Position numbers and translations under genes: made by a program | Assembly: GCA_035690425.1 (NCBI GenBank) | Contig: DASSKO010000202.1 | Location: forward strand, 1 to 5,406 | Length of the DNA stretch: 5,406 nt | Direction: 5' to 3' | Source of the DNA: DASSKO01 sp035690425 | GTDB taxonomy: Bacteria; Actinomycetota; Actinomycetes; Propionibacteriales; Nocardioidaceae | Part shown: positions 1-4,619 of the stretch, one piece after another | How positions within the stretch are numbered: position 1 is the stretch's first letter | Layout of the letters: each line of letters starts with the position of its first letter | The notes under the pieces: generated by a model | The model's database searches: none | What the model was told of the DNA's origin: nothing | Seen by the model: only the letters and a program-made list of their open reading frames with translations

Positions 1-179
1 GGGACGGGCAGCCGGTCTTCACCGACGGGCCCTACGTCGAGACCAAGGAGCACCTCGGCGGCTTCCTCGTCGTGGACGTGCCCGACGACGAGGCCGCGCG
101 GTACTGGGCCGGCCGGCTCGCCGTCGCGCTCGACTGGCCGCAGGAGGTGCACCGGTTCCCCGGTCCGGGAGTGCGGTGA
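1..179 (+). CDS. YciI/DGPF-family protein, C-terminal fragment (5' end outside window)
   Basis: Reading frame 3 is open from the left edge and ends at TGA 177-179, giving 58 residues. The piece begins DGQPVFTDGPYVETKEHLGG, which matches the family signature: a 'DGPF/Y' motif, then 'ETKE' and 'LGGF', followed by a beta strand (FLVVDVP) and an amphipathic helix with a conserved Trp. Family members are about 110-120 residues, so roughly the first half is missing only because the window starts here. YciI-like proteins have a ferredoxin-like fold. Actinobacterial DGPF members are often encoded beside ECF sigma factors, with no firmly established reaction. No sigma factor is visible on the right side, so any partner would lie to the left. 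The gene converges on the next one with a 21-base gap and no obvious terminator hairpin. The family call is fairly secure; the role is unknown. Confidence 0.85.
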   Translation, partial: DGQPVFTDGPYVETKEHLGGFLVVDVPDDEAARYWAGRLAVALDWPQEVHRFPGPGVR

Positions 180-200
180 TCGGGTAGCTGGCATCCGGTC

Positions 201-458
201 TCAGAAGACGAACAGGCGGACCAGCGACCACGCGACCGTGAGGACGCCCATGAGGCCCGCGACCGCCCGTAGCGAGCGTGCCCGCGGTGGAGGGGTGACG
301 CGCCACGCGACCACCAGGTCGACAGCGCCGACGAGCAGACCCAGCCACGCGGGCCCACCGATGCCGATGATCGAGATGAAGAGGAGACCGAGAATGGCGG
401 CCAAGCCGGACAGGAGGCTGACTGCCTCGCTCTCCTCGTTCGCCTGGGCTTCGGACAC
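201..458 (-). CDS. Small three-helix membrane protein, unknown function
   Basis: An 85-residue protein starting at GTG 456-458 (VSEAQANEESEAVS...). It has an acidic, soluble N-terminus of about 12 residues, then three hydrophobic segments at about residues 13-33, 36-53 and 65-84. A short basic loop (TPPPRARSLR) separates segments 2 and 3, and the chain ends right after the last helix. The frame stays open further upstream, but that extension overlaps the divergent GNAT-like ORF and is Arg/Pro-rich, so it looks like shadow sequence. The GTG is supported by a TAGGAT hexamer exactly 7 bases before it, which suits a leaderless transcript; AGGA within the same stretch could instead act as a Shine-Dalgarno. 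I recognise no family. It is probably a cytoplasmic-membrane protein, with both neighbours unrelated. Confidence 0.65.
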   Translation of the reverse strand: MSEAQANEESEAVSLLSGLAAILGLLFISIIGIGGPAWLGLLVGAVDLVVAWRVTPPPRARSLRAVAGLMGVLTVAWSLVRLFVF

Positions 459-465
459 GGACCGA

Positions 466-471
466 ATCCTA
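466..471 (-). promoter_or_regulatory. Putative -10 element for the 85-aa membrane protein
   Basis: The minus strand reads TAGGAT, then seven bases (TCGGTCC), then the GTG start. A TAnnnT hexamer at this distance places the transcription start at or next to the start codon, the usual leaderless arrangement in actinobacteria. No convincing -35 hexamer was found 16-18 bases upstream. AGGA within the hexamer could alternatively be a ribosome binding site 8 bases from the GTG. Confidence 0.4.
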
Positions 472-507
472 GTGCGGGAAGTCGGAGGCCGTGTGCTCTC
501 CGCCAGG

Positions 508-513
508 TAGCAT
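508..513 (+). promoter_or_regulatory. Putative -10 element for the GNAT-like ORF
   Basis: TAGCAT lies seven bases (CCCCGCC) before the GTG at 521, again the geometry of a leaderless start. It faces away from the equivalent element at 466-471, so the short stretch 459-520 would hold two divergent promoters. No -35 match was seen. Confidence 0.35.
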
Positions 514-520
514 CCCCGCC

Positions 521-706
521 GTGTCAGACGTCGAGCTGGTCCGGATCGGTCCGGAAGGCTGGCGGGAGTTCCGCGAGGTGAGGCTGGCCTCGCTCGCTGA
601 GCTTCGCCGACCACGGTGTCCCCGACGACTGGCCCGCTGGCTCTCCGCGAGAGCGCCGGATGGTCCACAGCGGCAACAGCGCTTCGCACTCGGCGTCCTC
701 CGGTGA
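521..706 (+). pseudogene. Truncated GNAT-family N-acetyltransferase remnant (61 codons)
   Basis: The translation from GTG 521 starts VSDVELVRIGPEGWREFREV and continues RLASLAE, a typical opening of GNAT acetyltransferases ('W..fr.vRL.aLae' helix 1), which normally run 150-180 residues. After about residue 27 the frame becomes Arg/Pro-rich with no resemblance to GNAT strands, the acetyl-CoA loop or the C-terminal half, and it stops at TGA 704-706. Another frame (from about 598) reads LSFADHGVPDDW..., which is less biased and may be the displaced continuation, so a frameshift plus an internal deletion near position 600 is plausible. The stop overlaps the GTG start of the next gene (GTGA). The remnant could therefore still be translated and couple translation to that gene. 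It cannot encode a complete acetyltransferase. A short functional protein is the alternative. Confidence 0.5.
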
Positions 707-1188
707 CTCCTGAACCCGAGGCGTCGAGCCTGCGACTGAGTGCGCGGATCGTCGCTGCCTATCTCGGCGGCTGCCTGGTGCTCGGGGCGGGCATCTGGGG
801 CAGTGACCACACGTCCGGGGTCGCGCACGGCGTACTCCTGGTCGTCAGTGGCCTGCTGTTCCTCTACCTGGTGTACATGGCCGCCATCTACCTGTTCGTG
901 GTCGGGATCGCGGCATGGATCGACCGGATCGACGGCATCACCGGGCCCGGGCACCGCGCCGGGCGCATCCCTACGGCGTGGTGGGTCGTCCTCTACTGGT
1001 GGGCGCTGGGCGTGCTGGGTGCAACCCTCTTCACCTGGATGGGCATGGGCGTGCGCGGCGAGGAAGCCCGGTGGCTGATCGGCAGCTATCTCGTGAGTGG
1101 ACTGGTGGTCGCCGCGGTCTTCGGCAAGGCCGGTTGGGACGAGCGGCGCGCGGCTGATGCCGCGCCCGGCTCCAGCCACCGCCCATAG
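703..1188 (+). CDS. Multi-pass integral membrane protein, unknown function
   Basis: A 161-residue protein from GTG 703-705 (VTPEPEASSLRLSARIV...). Hydrophobic segments lie at about residues 15-33, 38-58, 59-73 (possibly continuous with the previous one), 91-113 and 124-141, giving four or five membrane helices. Trp and Tyr cluster at the membrane boundaries (TAWWVVLYWW; FTWMGMG). The loop between the third and fourth segments carries DRIDGITGPGHRAGRIP, and the C-terminal tail is short and charged. The frame is open back to 616, but that extension is low-quality sequence overlapping the GNAT remnant. GTG 703 puts a short polar stretch before the first helix. It overlaps the upstream stop as GTGA, consistent with translational coupling; no good Shine-Dalgarno is present. 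I recognise no family and no catalytic motif. The start is less certain than the gene. Confidence 0.65.
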   Translation: MTPEPEASSLRLSARIVAAYLGGCLVLGAGIWGSDHTSGVAHGVLLVVSGLLFLYLVYMAAIYLFVVGIAAWIDRIDGITGPGHRAGRIPTAWWVVLYWWALGVLGATLFTWMGMGVRGEEARWLIGSYLVSGLVVAAVFGKAGWDERRAADAAPGSSHRP

Positions 1189-1288
1189 GCCGACCCGCGC
1201 TCGTCGCGAGAGTGGCGTGTGTCGCACCCGGAATCCCCGCCCCCTCTCGCGGGTTGTCCGAGGCGGACGGTTCCATTCAGCGGCTTCT

Positions 1289-1294
1289 GGGAGG
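1289..1294 (+). promoter_or_regulatory. Ribosome binding site deciding the OYE start
   Basis: GGGAGG lies eight bases before GTG 1303. It selects this start over the in-frame GTG at 1219, whose extra 28 residues are Pro/Arg-rich and precede the conserved OYE N-terminus. The spacer 1189-1302 otherwise shows no clear promoter and no terminator with a T-run. Confidence 0.7.
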
Positions 1295-1302
1295 CAACAC
1301 CC

Positions 1303-2373
1303 GTGAGCGAGATGTTCACCCCGATCACCCTGCGCGACGTCACGGTCCGCAACCGAGTGTGGGTGGCGCCGATGTGCCAGTACTCGGCGGTCGACGGCGT
1401 TCCGAACGACTGGCACCTGGTCCATCTCGGCTCCTTCGCCCGCGGCGGCGCCGGCCTGGTCTTCACCGAGGCGACCGCAGTGGCGCCGGAGGGGCGGATC
1501 TCTCCCGAGGACACCGGGCTCTGGAACAGCGAGCAGCAGGCAGCCTGGGCGCGGATCGTGCAGTTCCTGCACGGGCAGGGCGCGACGGCGGGGATCCAGC
1601 TGGCCCACGCCGGCCGCAAGGCCTCGACGTACTCGGGCTTCACCGGGCGGCGTGGAGGCGTCGCCGACGCCGACGGTGGTTGGCAGCCCCTCGCACCCTC
1701 GGCCGAGCCCTTCCCCGGGCTGCGGGAGGACCCGGAGCCGCTGAGCGAGGCGGGCATCGCGAGTGTGGTGTCGGCGTTCGGCGACGCCGCCGAGCGTGCT
1801 CTCGCCGCCGGTTTCGACGTGCTCGAGCTGCACGCCGCGCACGGGTACCTGCTCCACGAGTTCCTTTCCCCGCTGTCGAACCTCCGCGACGACGAGTACG
1901 GCGGCTCGTTCGACAACCGCGTCCGGCTGCTGCTCGAGGTTGTCCGGGAGGTGCGGTCTCGCGTCGCCGCAGGGGTGCCCCTGGTCGTCCGCGTCTCTGC
2001 GACCGACTGGGCCGAGGGTGGCTGGACCGACGACGAGACCGTGCGGCTGGCGGCCCTGCTCCGGGACGAAGGCGTCGACCTGGTCGACACGTCCACCGGT
2101 GGCAACGTGCTCGCCGACATCCCGGTCGGTGCGGGCTACCAGGTGCCGTTCGCCCGGCGTATCCGCACCGAGGCCGGGATCCCCACGGGCGCCGTCGGGT
2201 TGATCACCGAGCCGAAGCAGGCCGAGGAGATCCTCGCCGAGGGATCGGCCGACGTGGTGCTGCTCGCCCGCGAGCTCCTTCGCGAGCCGCACTGGCCGTT
2301 GCGGGCGGCGTACGAGCTCGGCGAGACCGACGCGGCGCCGTGGCCGGTGCAGTACCTGCGGGCGGCGCGCTAG
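1303..2373 (+). CDS. NADH:flavin oxidoreductase / Old Yellow Enzyme, YqjM class
   Basis: A 356-residue FMN-dependent TIM-barrel ene-reductase, close to the roughly 340 residues of the YqjM group. It would use NAD(P)H to reduce activated C=C bonds of enones or related electrophiles in the cytoplasm. Visible signatures from GTG 1303: MFTPITLRDVTVRNRVWVAP at residues 4-23, then MCQYSA with Cys25 and Tyr27 (equivalents of the YqjM Cys/Tyr that tune the flavin). QLAHAGRK follows at 99-106, then the substrate-binding pair in HAAH at 177-180, with the strongly conserved stretch through HEFLSPLSN. RDDEYGGSFDNR spans 195-206, VRVSATDW has Arg230, and ARELLREPHWP carries the phosphate-loop Arg323. Near the C-terminus, Arg353 (QYLRAAR) may correspond to the arginine finger donated to the neighbouring subunit. 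All key residues are present, so it should be active. An ATG at 1312 is an alternative start. The physiological substrate cannot be read from this window; the neighbours give no pathway. Confidence 0.93.
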   Translation: MSEMFTPITLRDVTVRNRVWVAPMCQYSAVDGVPNDWHLVHLGSFARGGAGLVFTEATAVAPEGRISPEDTGLWNSEQQAAWARIVQFLHGQGATAGIQLAHAGRKASTYSGFTGRRGGVADADGGWQPLAPSAEPFPGLREDPEPLSEAGIASVVSAFGDAAERALAAGFDVLELHAAHGYLLHEFLSPLSNLRDDEYGGSFDNRVRLLLEVVREVRSRVAAGVPLVVRVSATDWAEGGWTDDETVRLAALLRDEGVDLVDTSTGGNVLADIPVGAGYQVPFARRIRTEAGIPTGAVGLITEPKQAEEILAEGSADVVLLARELLREPHWPLRAAYELGETDAAPWPVQYLRAAR

Positions 2374-2382
2374 CCAGCTCGC

Positions 2383-3867
2383 TCACGCGACGTCGGGCGC
2401 CCAGCGCAGCTCGACGTCGCAGCGGTAGAGCTCGAGCGTGATCGGCGGTCGGCGTTTGATTGGCATGGGGTCGGGTGGATCAGATCCCGGCGCCCGTGGC
2501 GCAATCGATCGGTAGCGATGTCCGGTGGGCGTGGTCGACTCGACCGCGTGTCGCGGCCCAGGGCTCGGTCGGGCGCGCCATCCCGGAGCCTGCTTCGCGT
2601 AGTTGCAGGCCTCGCAAAGACCTTCGCCGTTCACATCGCTGGTCTCCCCGCCTGCGTCGGCCGGGACCACGTGGTCACTGTGCCGGATCGGGGCGTCGCA
2701 CCACGGGGTGCGGCAGGTCCGATCCCGGGTGGCGATGAAGTCGGCCAGGCCTTTCGGCACCAGCCGACTGCGCGACGTCATGGCTACCAGCTCGCCGGTC
2801 TCGGGATTGCTGAACAGCCGCCGTATCCAGGCCCCTGCCCCACCGCTGCCGGTCGAGCCAGTCGCGTCGCTGGTCGAGCTTGCTTCTCCGGTGGCCAAGC
2901 CTGTCGAGACCTCGGAGGCAGCGTGGCGAACCAGGTCGCGGGCCCACTGCGCCGGCACGGTGCCGTAGCCCTCCAGATGGGCCGGCTCGCTGTCGCCGCC
3001 GAGCAGGGACCGATCGGACATCGTGAGGTTCACCCGAACCGGCGGGCCGGCCGCGGCCGCCTGCCCGGTGACGCGCTCGACGAGCGTGTCGGCCATGACC
3101 TGCCCGCGGGAGCGCTCATCGCCGGCCGCGCGGGCGGCGTCGGCGGCTCGCATCAGTGCGACATGGCAGGCCACGCCCTGCGCGACCGGCAGCAGCCCGG
3201 TGAGGTAGCACATGGTGTCGGGTGCGGGCCGAGTGGTCACGTTGCGCTCGGACTCGGCCTTGCGAGCCCGGCGTACGACGGACTCCGGGTCGATCTTGTA
3301 GGTCAGTTTGCGAGTCTCCGCGATCAGCCGGCGGTCGCCCCAACCCTCGACGGCCCCAGTGTCGGCAGCGATCCTCCGGTCGACCTCGGCGCGGTCCTCC
3401 GCCGACAGGCACGCGGTCTCGCGGACCAGCAGGGTGGCCCGCCACTCGGAGAGCAGGCCGTGCTGCAGTGCGGCGTAGGTCTGCGGCATCTCGCGAGTCA
3501 GCGCCCGGGCGAGCCCGAGGTGGCGACCTCCGCGCACCGGCGACTCACGTCGAGCGAGCGCAATTTGTGCGGCCACCCCGCGACCCCGCCGTGCAGCAGG
3601 CACCCTGACCGAGGCCTGCGCCGCCACCTGGGAGTCGGCGAACTCCACGCTCAGTCGCGCCTGGGCCGCGGCCGCTGTCGACTTCAACTCTTCCAGCGCC
3701 CGGATCGCGTCGATCCGCGCAGCGTCGTCGAGGGTCACCGCTCGCTCTGCGGTGTCGGATGCATCGACGAGACTGCGGGCCATGGCCTCGATGTCCGACG
3801 CGCACAGCCCGGCAGAGCGGGCCGCAGCCCGCGTCCCTGGCGACTGGACCGCACAATCATCGAACAT
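2383..3867 (-). CDS. DUF222 / 13E12-family HNH endonuclease protein
   Basis: A 494-residue protein when started at ATG 3865-3867. The first 320 residues or so form the DUF222 (13E12-repeat) region, with the helical IRALEELKSTAAAAQARLSV stretch near the N-terminus. A Ser/Gly/Thr-rich linker lies at about 319-345, followed by a C-terminal HNH nuclease module. This contains C385-x4-C390, then HSDH (H396, D398, H399), N413, then C418-x2-C421 with N422, i.e. a zinc-binding CxxxxC...CxxC around the His-Asp-His catalytic strand. All core residues are present. Such proteins are multicopy in actinobacteria, and their DNA target and role are unsettled; DNA repair, mobility and defence have been suggested. 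The frame is open to ATG 3918, giving 511 residues. I prefer 3867 because a leaderless promoter (TATCCT, 7-base gap) points to it and a LexA box overlaps it. The gene converges on the OYE gene with a 9-base gap. Confidence 0.88.
   Translation of the reverse strand: MFDDCAVQSPGTRAAARSAGLCASDIEAMARSLVDASDTAERAVTLDDAARIDAIRALEELKSTAAAAQARLSVEFADSQVAAQASVRVPAARRGRGVAAQIALARRESPVRGGRHLGLARALTREMPQTYAALQHGLLSEWRATLLVRETACLSAEDRAEVDRRIAADTGAVEGWGDRRLIAETRKLTYKIDPESVVRRARKAESERNVTTRPAPDTMCYLTGLLPVAQGVACHVALMRAADAARAAGDERSRGQVMADTLVERVTGQAAAAGPPVRVNLTMSDRSLLGGDSEPAHLEGYGTVPAQWARDLVRHAASEVSTGLATGEASSTSDATGSTGSGGAGAWIRRLFSNPETGELVAMTSRSRLVPKGLADFIATRDRTCRTPWCDAPIRHSDHVVPADAGGETSDVNGEGLCEACNYAKQAPGWRARPSPGPRHAVESTTPTGHRYRSIAPRAPGSDPPDPMPIKRRPPITLELYRCDVELRWAPDVA
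2851..2911 (-). repeat. Degenerate palindromic repeat encoding the HNH interdomain linker
   Basis: On the coding (minus) strand this stretch holds three related short units: GGTCTCGACAGGCT near 2898-2911, CAAGCTCGACCAGC at 2869-2882, and a third unit, CTGGCTCGACCGG, around 2849-2861. Their shared core is TCGAC(A/C). On the plus strand they appear as GGTCGAGC twice and as TCGAGACC once, so the units occur in both orientations. I recall GGTCTCGAC...GCTCGACC palindromes as abundant scattered repeats in Nocardioides-like genomes; that link is from memory, not from a search. The units are read in frame as Ser/Thr/Gly-rich residues about 319-339. Confidence 0.45.
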
Positions 3868-3875
3868 GTGTTCGA
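3860..3875. promoter_or_regulatory. LexA-binding SOS box overlapping the HNH start codon
   Basis: The plus strand reads TCGAACATGTGTTCGA: two perfect 6-base inverted arms, TCGAAC and GTTCGA, around ATGT. This agrees with the mycobacterial/actinobacterial LexA consensus TCGAAC-N4-GTTCGA at every specified base. On the minus strand it spans the last base of the putative -10, the 7-base gap, the ATG and the next five bases. Bound LexA would therefore block RNA polymerase. The gene is expected to be derepressed by DNA damage through RecA-stimulated LexA cleavage. Confidence 0.8.
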
Positions 3876-3904
3876 GGATAGTCGGAACCACCGACAGCCG
3901 TCCA
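3875..3904 (-). promoter_or_regulatory. Putative promoter of the DUF222-HNH gene
   Basis: On the minus strand, TGGACG (3899-3904) acts as a -35 candidate, followed by an 18-base spacer and the -10 TATCCT (3875-3880). Seven bases later comes ATG 3867. TGGAC matches the actinobacterial TTGAC type at four of five positions, and TATCCT matches TAnnnT. The predicted transcript begins at or beside the ATG. The adjacent LexA box supports the assignment. If it is correct, the 17-residue extension to 3918 is upstream of the mRNA. Confidence 0.55.
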
Positions 3905-4029
3905 GAAGAATTGCCCATCGGTGGATAACTCTTCGGGGATCACTGACGACTTGCGAGCAGCCTTGCCAACGGCTTCGCCGCCGATACTGCTGCTCGCCGC
4001 GCCTCACCCCGCCCAGGTTGACGCGGCCC

Positions 4030-4060
4030 GCTGCCTTTGCTCCGGAGCAGGGGCGGCAGC
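4030..4060. repeat. Nested inverted repeat A
   Basis: GCTGCC (4030-4035) and GGCAGC (4055-4060) are perfect inverted arms. Between them lies a perfect 12-base palindrome, TGCTCCGGAGCA (4038-4049). As DNA this is a symmetric protein-binding candidate; as RNA it could fold into a two-tier hairpin. Confidence 0.5.
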
Positions 4061-4062
4061 GC

Positions 4063-4111
4063 ACTGCGCGGAGGATCGGTGCCATCTGGTGACACCAATC
4101 CTCCGAGTAGT
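4063..4111. repeat. Long imperfect inverted repeat B (22-base arms, 5-base loop)
   Basis: The left arm 4063-4084 and the reverse complement of the right arm 4090-4111 agree at 18 of 22 positions, separated by TCTGG. The core of the arm is CGGAGGAT, which pairs perfectly with ATCCTCCG, followed by GGTG pairing with CACC. Three of the four mismatches are transitions. A second, overlapping perfect palindrome, TGGTGACACCA, lies at 4087-4097. It is unlikely to be chance at this length, but its role is unknown: operator, REP-type element or mobile-element relic. Confidence 0.6.
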
Positions 4112-4125
4112 CACTTATTGGTCGC

Positions 4126-4144
4126 CGCGGCGTCTTTCGCCGCG
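4126..4144. repeat. GC-rich hairpin C
   Basis: CGCGGCG (4126-4132) and CGCCGCG (4138-4144) are perfect inverted arms around TCTTT. This would be a stable stem of 7 G-C pairs with a 5-base loop. There is no T-run on either side, so a standard intrinsic terminator is not supported. Confidence 0.5.
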
Positions 4145-4159
4145 TGACGGCAACGTCAC
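4144..4159. repeat. Inverted repeat D (possible operator)
   Basis: GTGACG-GCAA-CGTCAC is a perfect 6-base inverted repeat sharing its first base with hairpin C. It lies about 60 bases upstream of the TAGGGT hexamer before the Excalibur gene, a reasonable place for a regulator site. It is not a CRP-type site, because GTGA and TCAC are 8 rather than 6 bases apart. Confidence 0.4.
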
Positions 4160-4204
4160 AGCCGCTCGGGCGCAATTTCGCTGCGGACGGGGCGAGGCCG
4201 GACG

Positions 4205-4210
4205 TAGGGT
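4205..4210 (+). promoter_or_regulatory. Weak -10 candidate for the Excalibur gene
   Basis: TAGGGT fits TAnnnT and would give a leader of about 25 bases ending in the GGGGA ribosome binding site. No supported -35 hexamer is visible at 16-18 bases upstream, so an activator or another sigma factor may be involved. Confidence 0.25.
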
Positions 4211-4241
4211 CCTGCCTCCAGCACACTCATCGGGGACTCAC

Positions 4242-4514
4242 ATGCTTCGTTCCATCAAAGCCAGCATCATCGCCATCGCTCTCACGGCCAGCGTCTTCAC
4301 GTTCGCAGCCGGGCCGGCGCAGGCGGCGACCGACTTCGCCAATTGCGACGCGATGCACCACGTCTACAAGCACGGCGTCGCGAAGTCGAAGAGGGCTGCG
4401 AACCGGCAGTACCGGACCGGGCACTACCGGCCGGCGGTCCGACCGGCCGTCTATCGGGCAAACAACGAGAGTGACGCCGACAAGGACGGCACCGCATGCG
4501 AGGTCACTCGCTGA
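4242..4514 (+). CDS. Secreted Excalibur calcium-binding domain protein
   Basis: A 90-residue protein. Residues 1-28 form a Sec signal peptide: basic MLRSIK, a hydrophobic core, and the cleavage motif AQA before ATDFANC. The mature protein is about 62 residues. It holds an Excalibur domain: Cys35 in DFANCDAM, a basic middle stretch rich in Lys/Arg/His/Tyr, and the EF-hand-like calcium loop D78-A-D80-K-D82-G-T-A-C86-E87. Cys35 and Cys86 would form the domain's disulfide. Excalibur domains usually sit at the end of larger cell-surface nucleases or wall proteins; here the domain is alone, so it is probably a free exported calcium-binding protein. The frame extends upstream to 3921, but ATG 4242 has GGGGA five bases before it and is the only start giving a signal peptide. 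Its partner or substrate is unknown. Confidence 0.85.
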   Translation: MLRSIKASIIAIALTASVFTFAAGPAQAATDFANCDAMHHVYKHGVAKSKRAANRQYRTGHYRPAVRPAVYRANNESDADKDGTACEVTR

Positions 4515-4619
4515 CCTCTCCGACTCCATCCACGCGCCGTACGACCGCAGCCAGGAGCGGGTCGTCGCCATGATCGCCGTCGACCACCACCGGATCGGGA
4601 TCTGAGGGCGGGCGGACGG
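4515..4619. other. Short spacer between convergent genes with coding-like composition
   Basis: No gene start fits here. The plus-strand frame ending at TGA 4603-4605 has strong G/C third-position bias and reads ...YDRSQERVVAMIAVDHHRIG, which resembles the tail of a protein more than random spacer. It could be a relic of a deleted gene. Only a weak hairpin (CGGT-CAG-ACCG) lies near the VOC stop codon, and no T-run terminator is present. Confidence 0.25.

Larger units (their letters stand above)
3868..4241. other. Gene-free region between HNH and Excalibur genes, rich in palindromes
   Basis: This divergent intergenic stretch contains the HNH promoter on its left and the leader of the Excalibur gene on its right. 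Positions 3905-4029 show no feature I can support. Positions 4030-4159 hold a succession of inverted repeats (listed separately). Reading frames crossing it on both strands are Arg/Pro/Cys-rich and look non-coding. No tRNA, riboswitch or T-rich terminator was recognised. Confidence 0.6.

Noticed and set aside
469..2292. 607-codon open frame on the minus strand
   Set aside because: It runs antisense to the OYE gene, whose motifs are unmistakable, and to the membrane-protein gene. Its translation is His/Pro/Arg/Asp-rich without a recognisable domain, as expected of shadow frames in high-GC DNA.
2374..2382. Bidirectional terminator between the OYE and HNH genes
   Set aside because: The gap is only nine bases and no hairpin with a T-run is visible around the two stop codons.
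1212..2441. 409-codon open frame on the plus strand overlapping the OYE gene
   Set aside because: It is frame-shifted relative to the OYE gene and extremely Arg-rich, a codon-bias shadow.
3868..3918. 17-residue N-terminal extension of the HNH protein to ATG 3918
   Set aside because: The extension overlaps the putative promoter and has only a weak, distant Shine-Dalgarno (GAAGAG, 10 bases). It is kept as an alternative start, not the preferred one.
3920..3928. DnaA-box-like TTATCCACC on the minus strand
   Set aside because: A single 8-of-9 match to the DnaA consensus with no cluster and no dnaA/dnaN neighbours. It is not evidence for an origin.
2518..4092. 524-codon open frame on the plus strand
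   Set aside because: It is antisense to the DUF222-HNH gene and runs through its promoter and SOS box. The composition is Arg/Gly/Pro-biased and there is no ribosome binding site.
4126..4144. Intrinsic terminator
   Set aside because: A perfect stem, but no T-run follows on either strand, and no gene ends nearby.
4144..4159. CRP/cAMP-receptor site
   Set aside because: GTGA and TCAC are separated by 8 bases instead of the 6 needed for CRP-type sites, so it is reported only as an unspecified palindrome.
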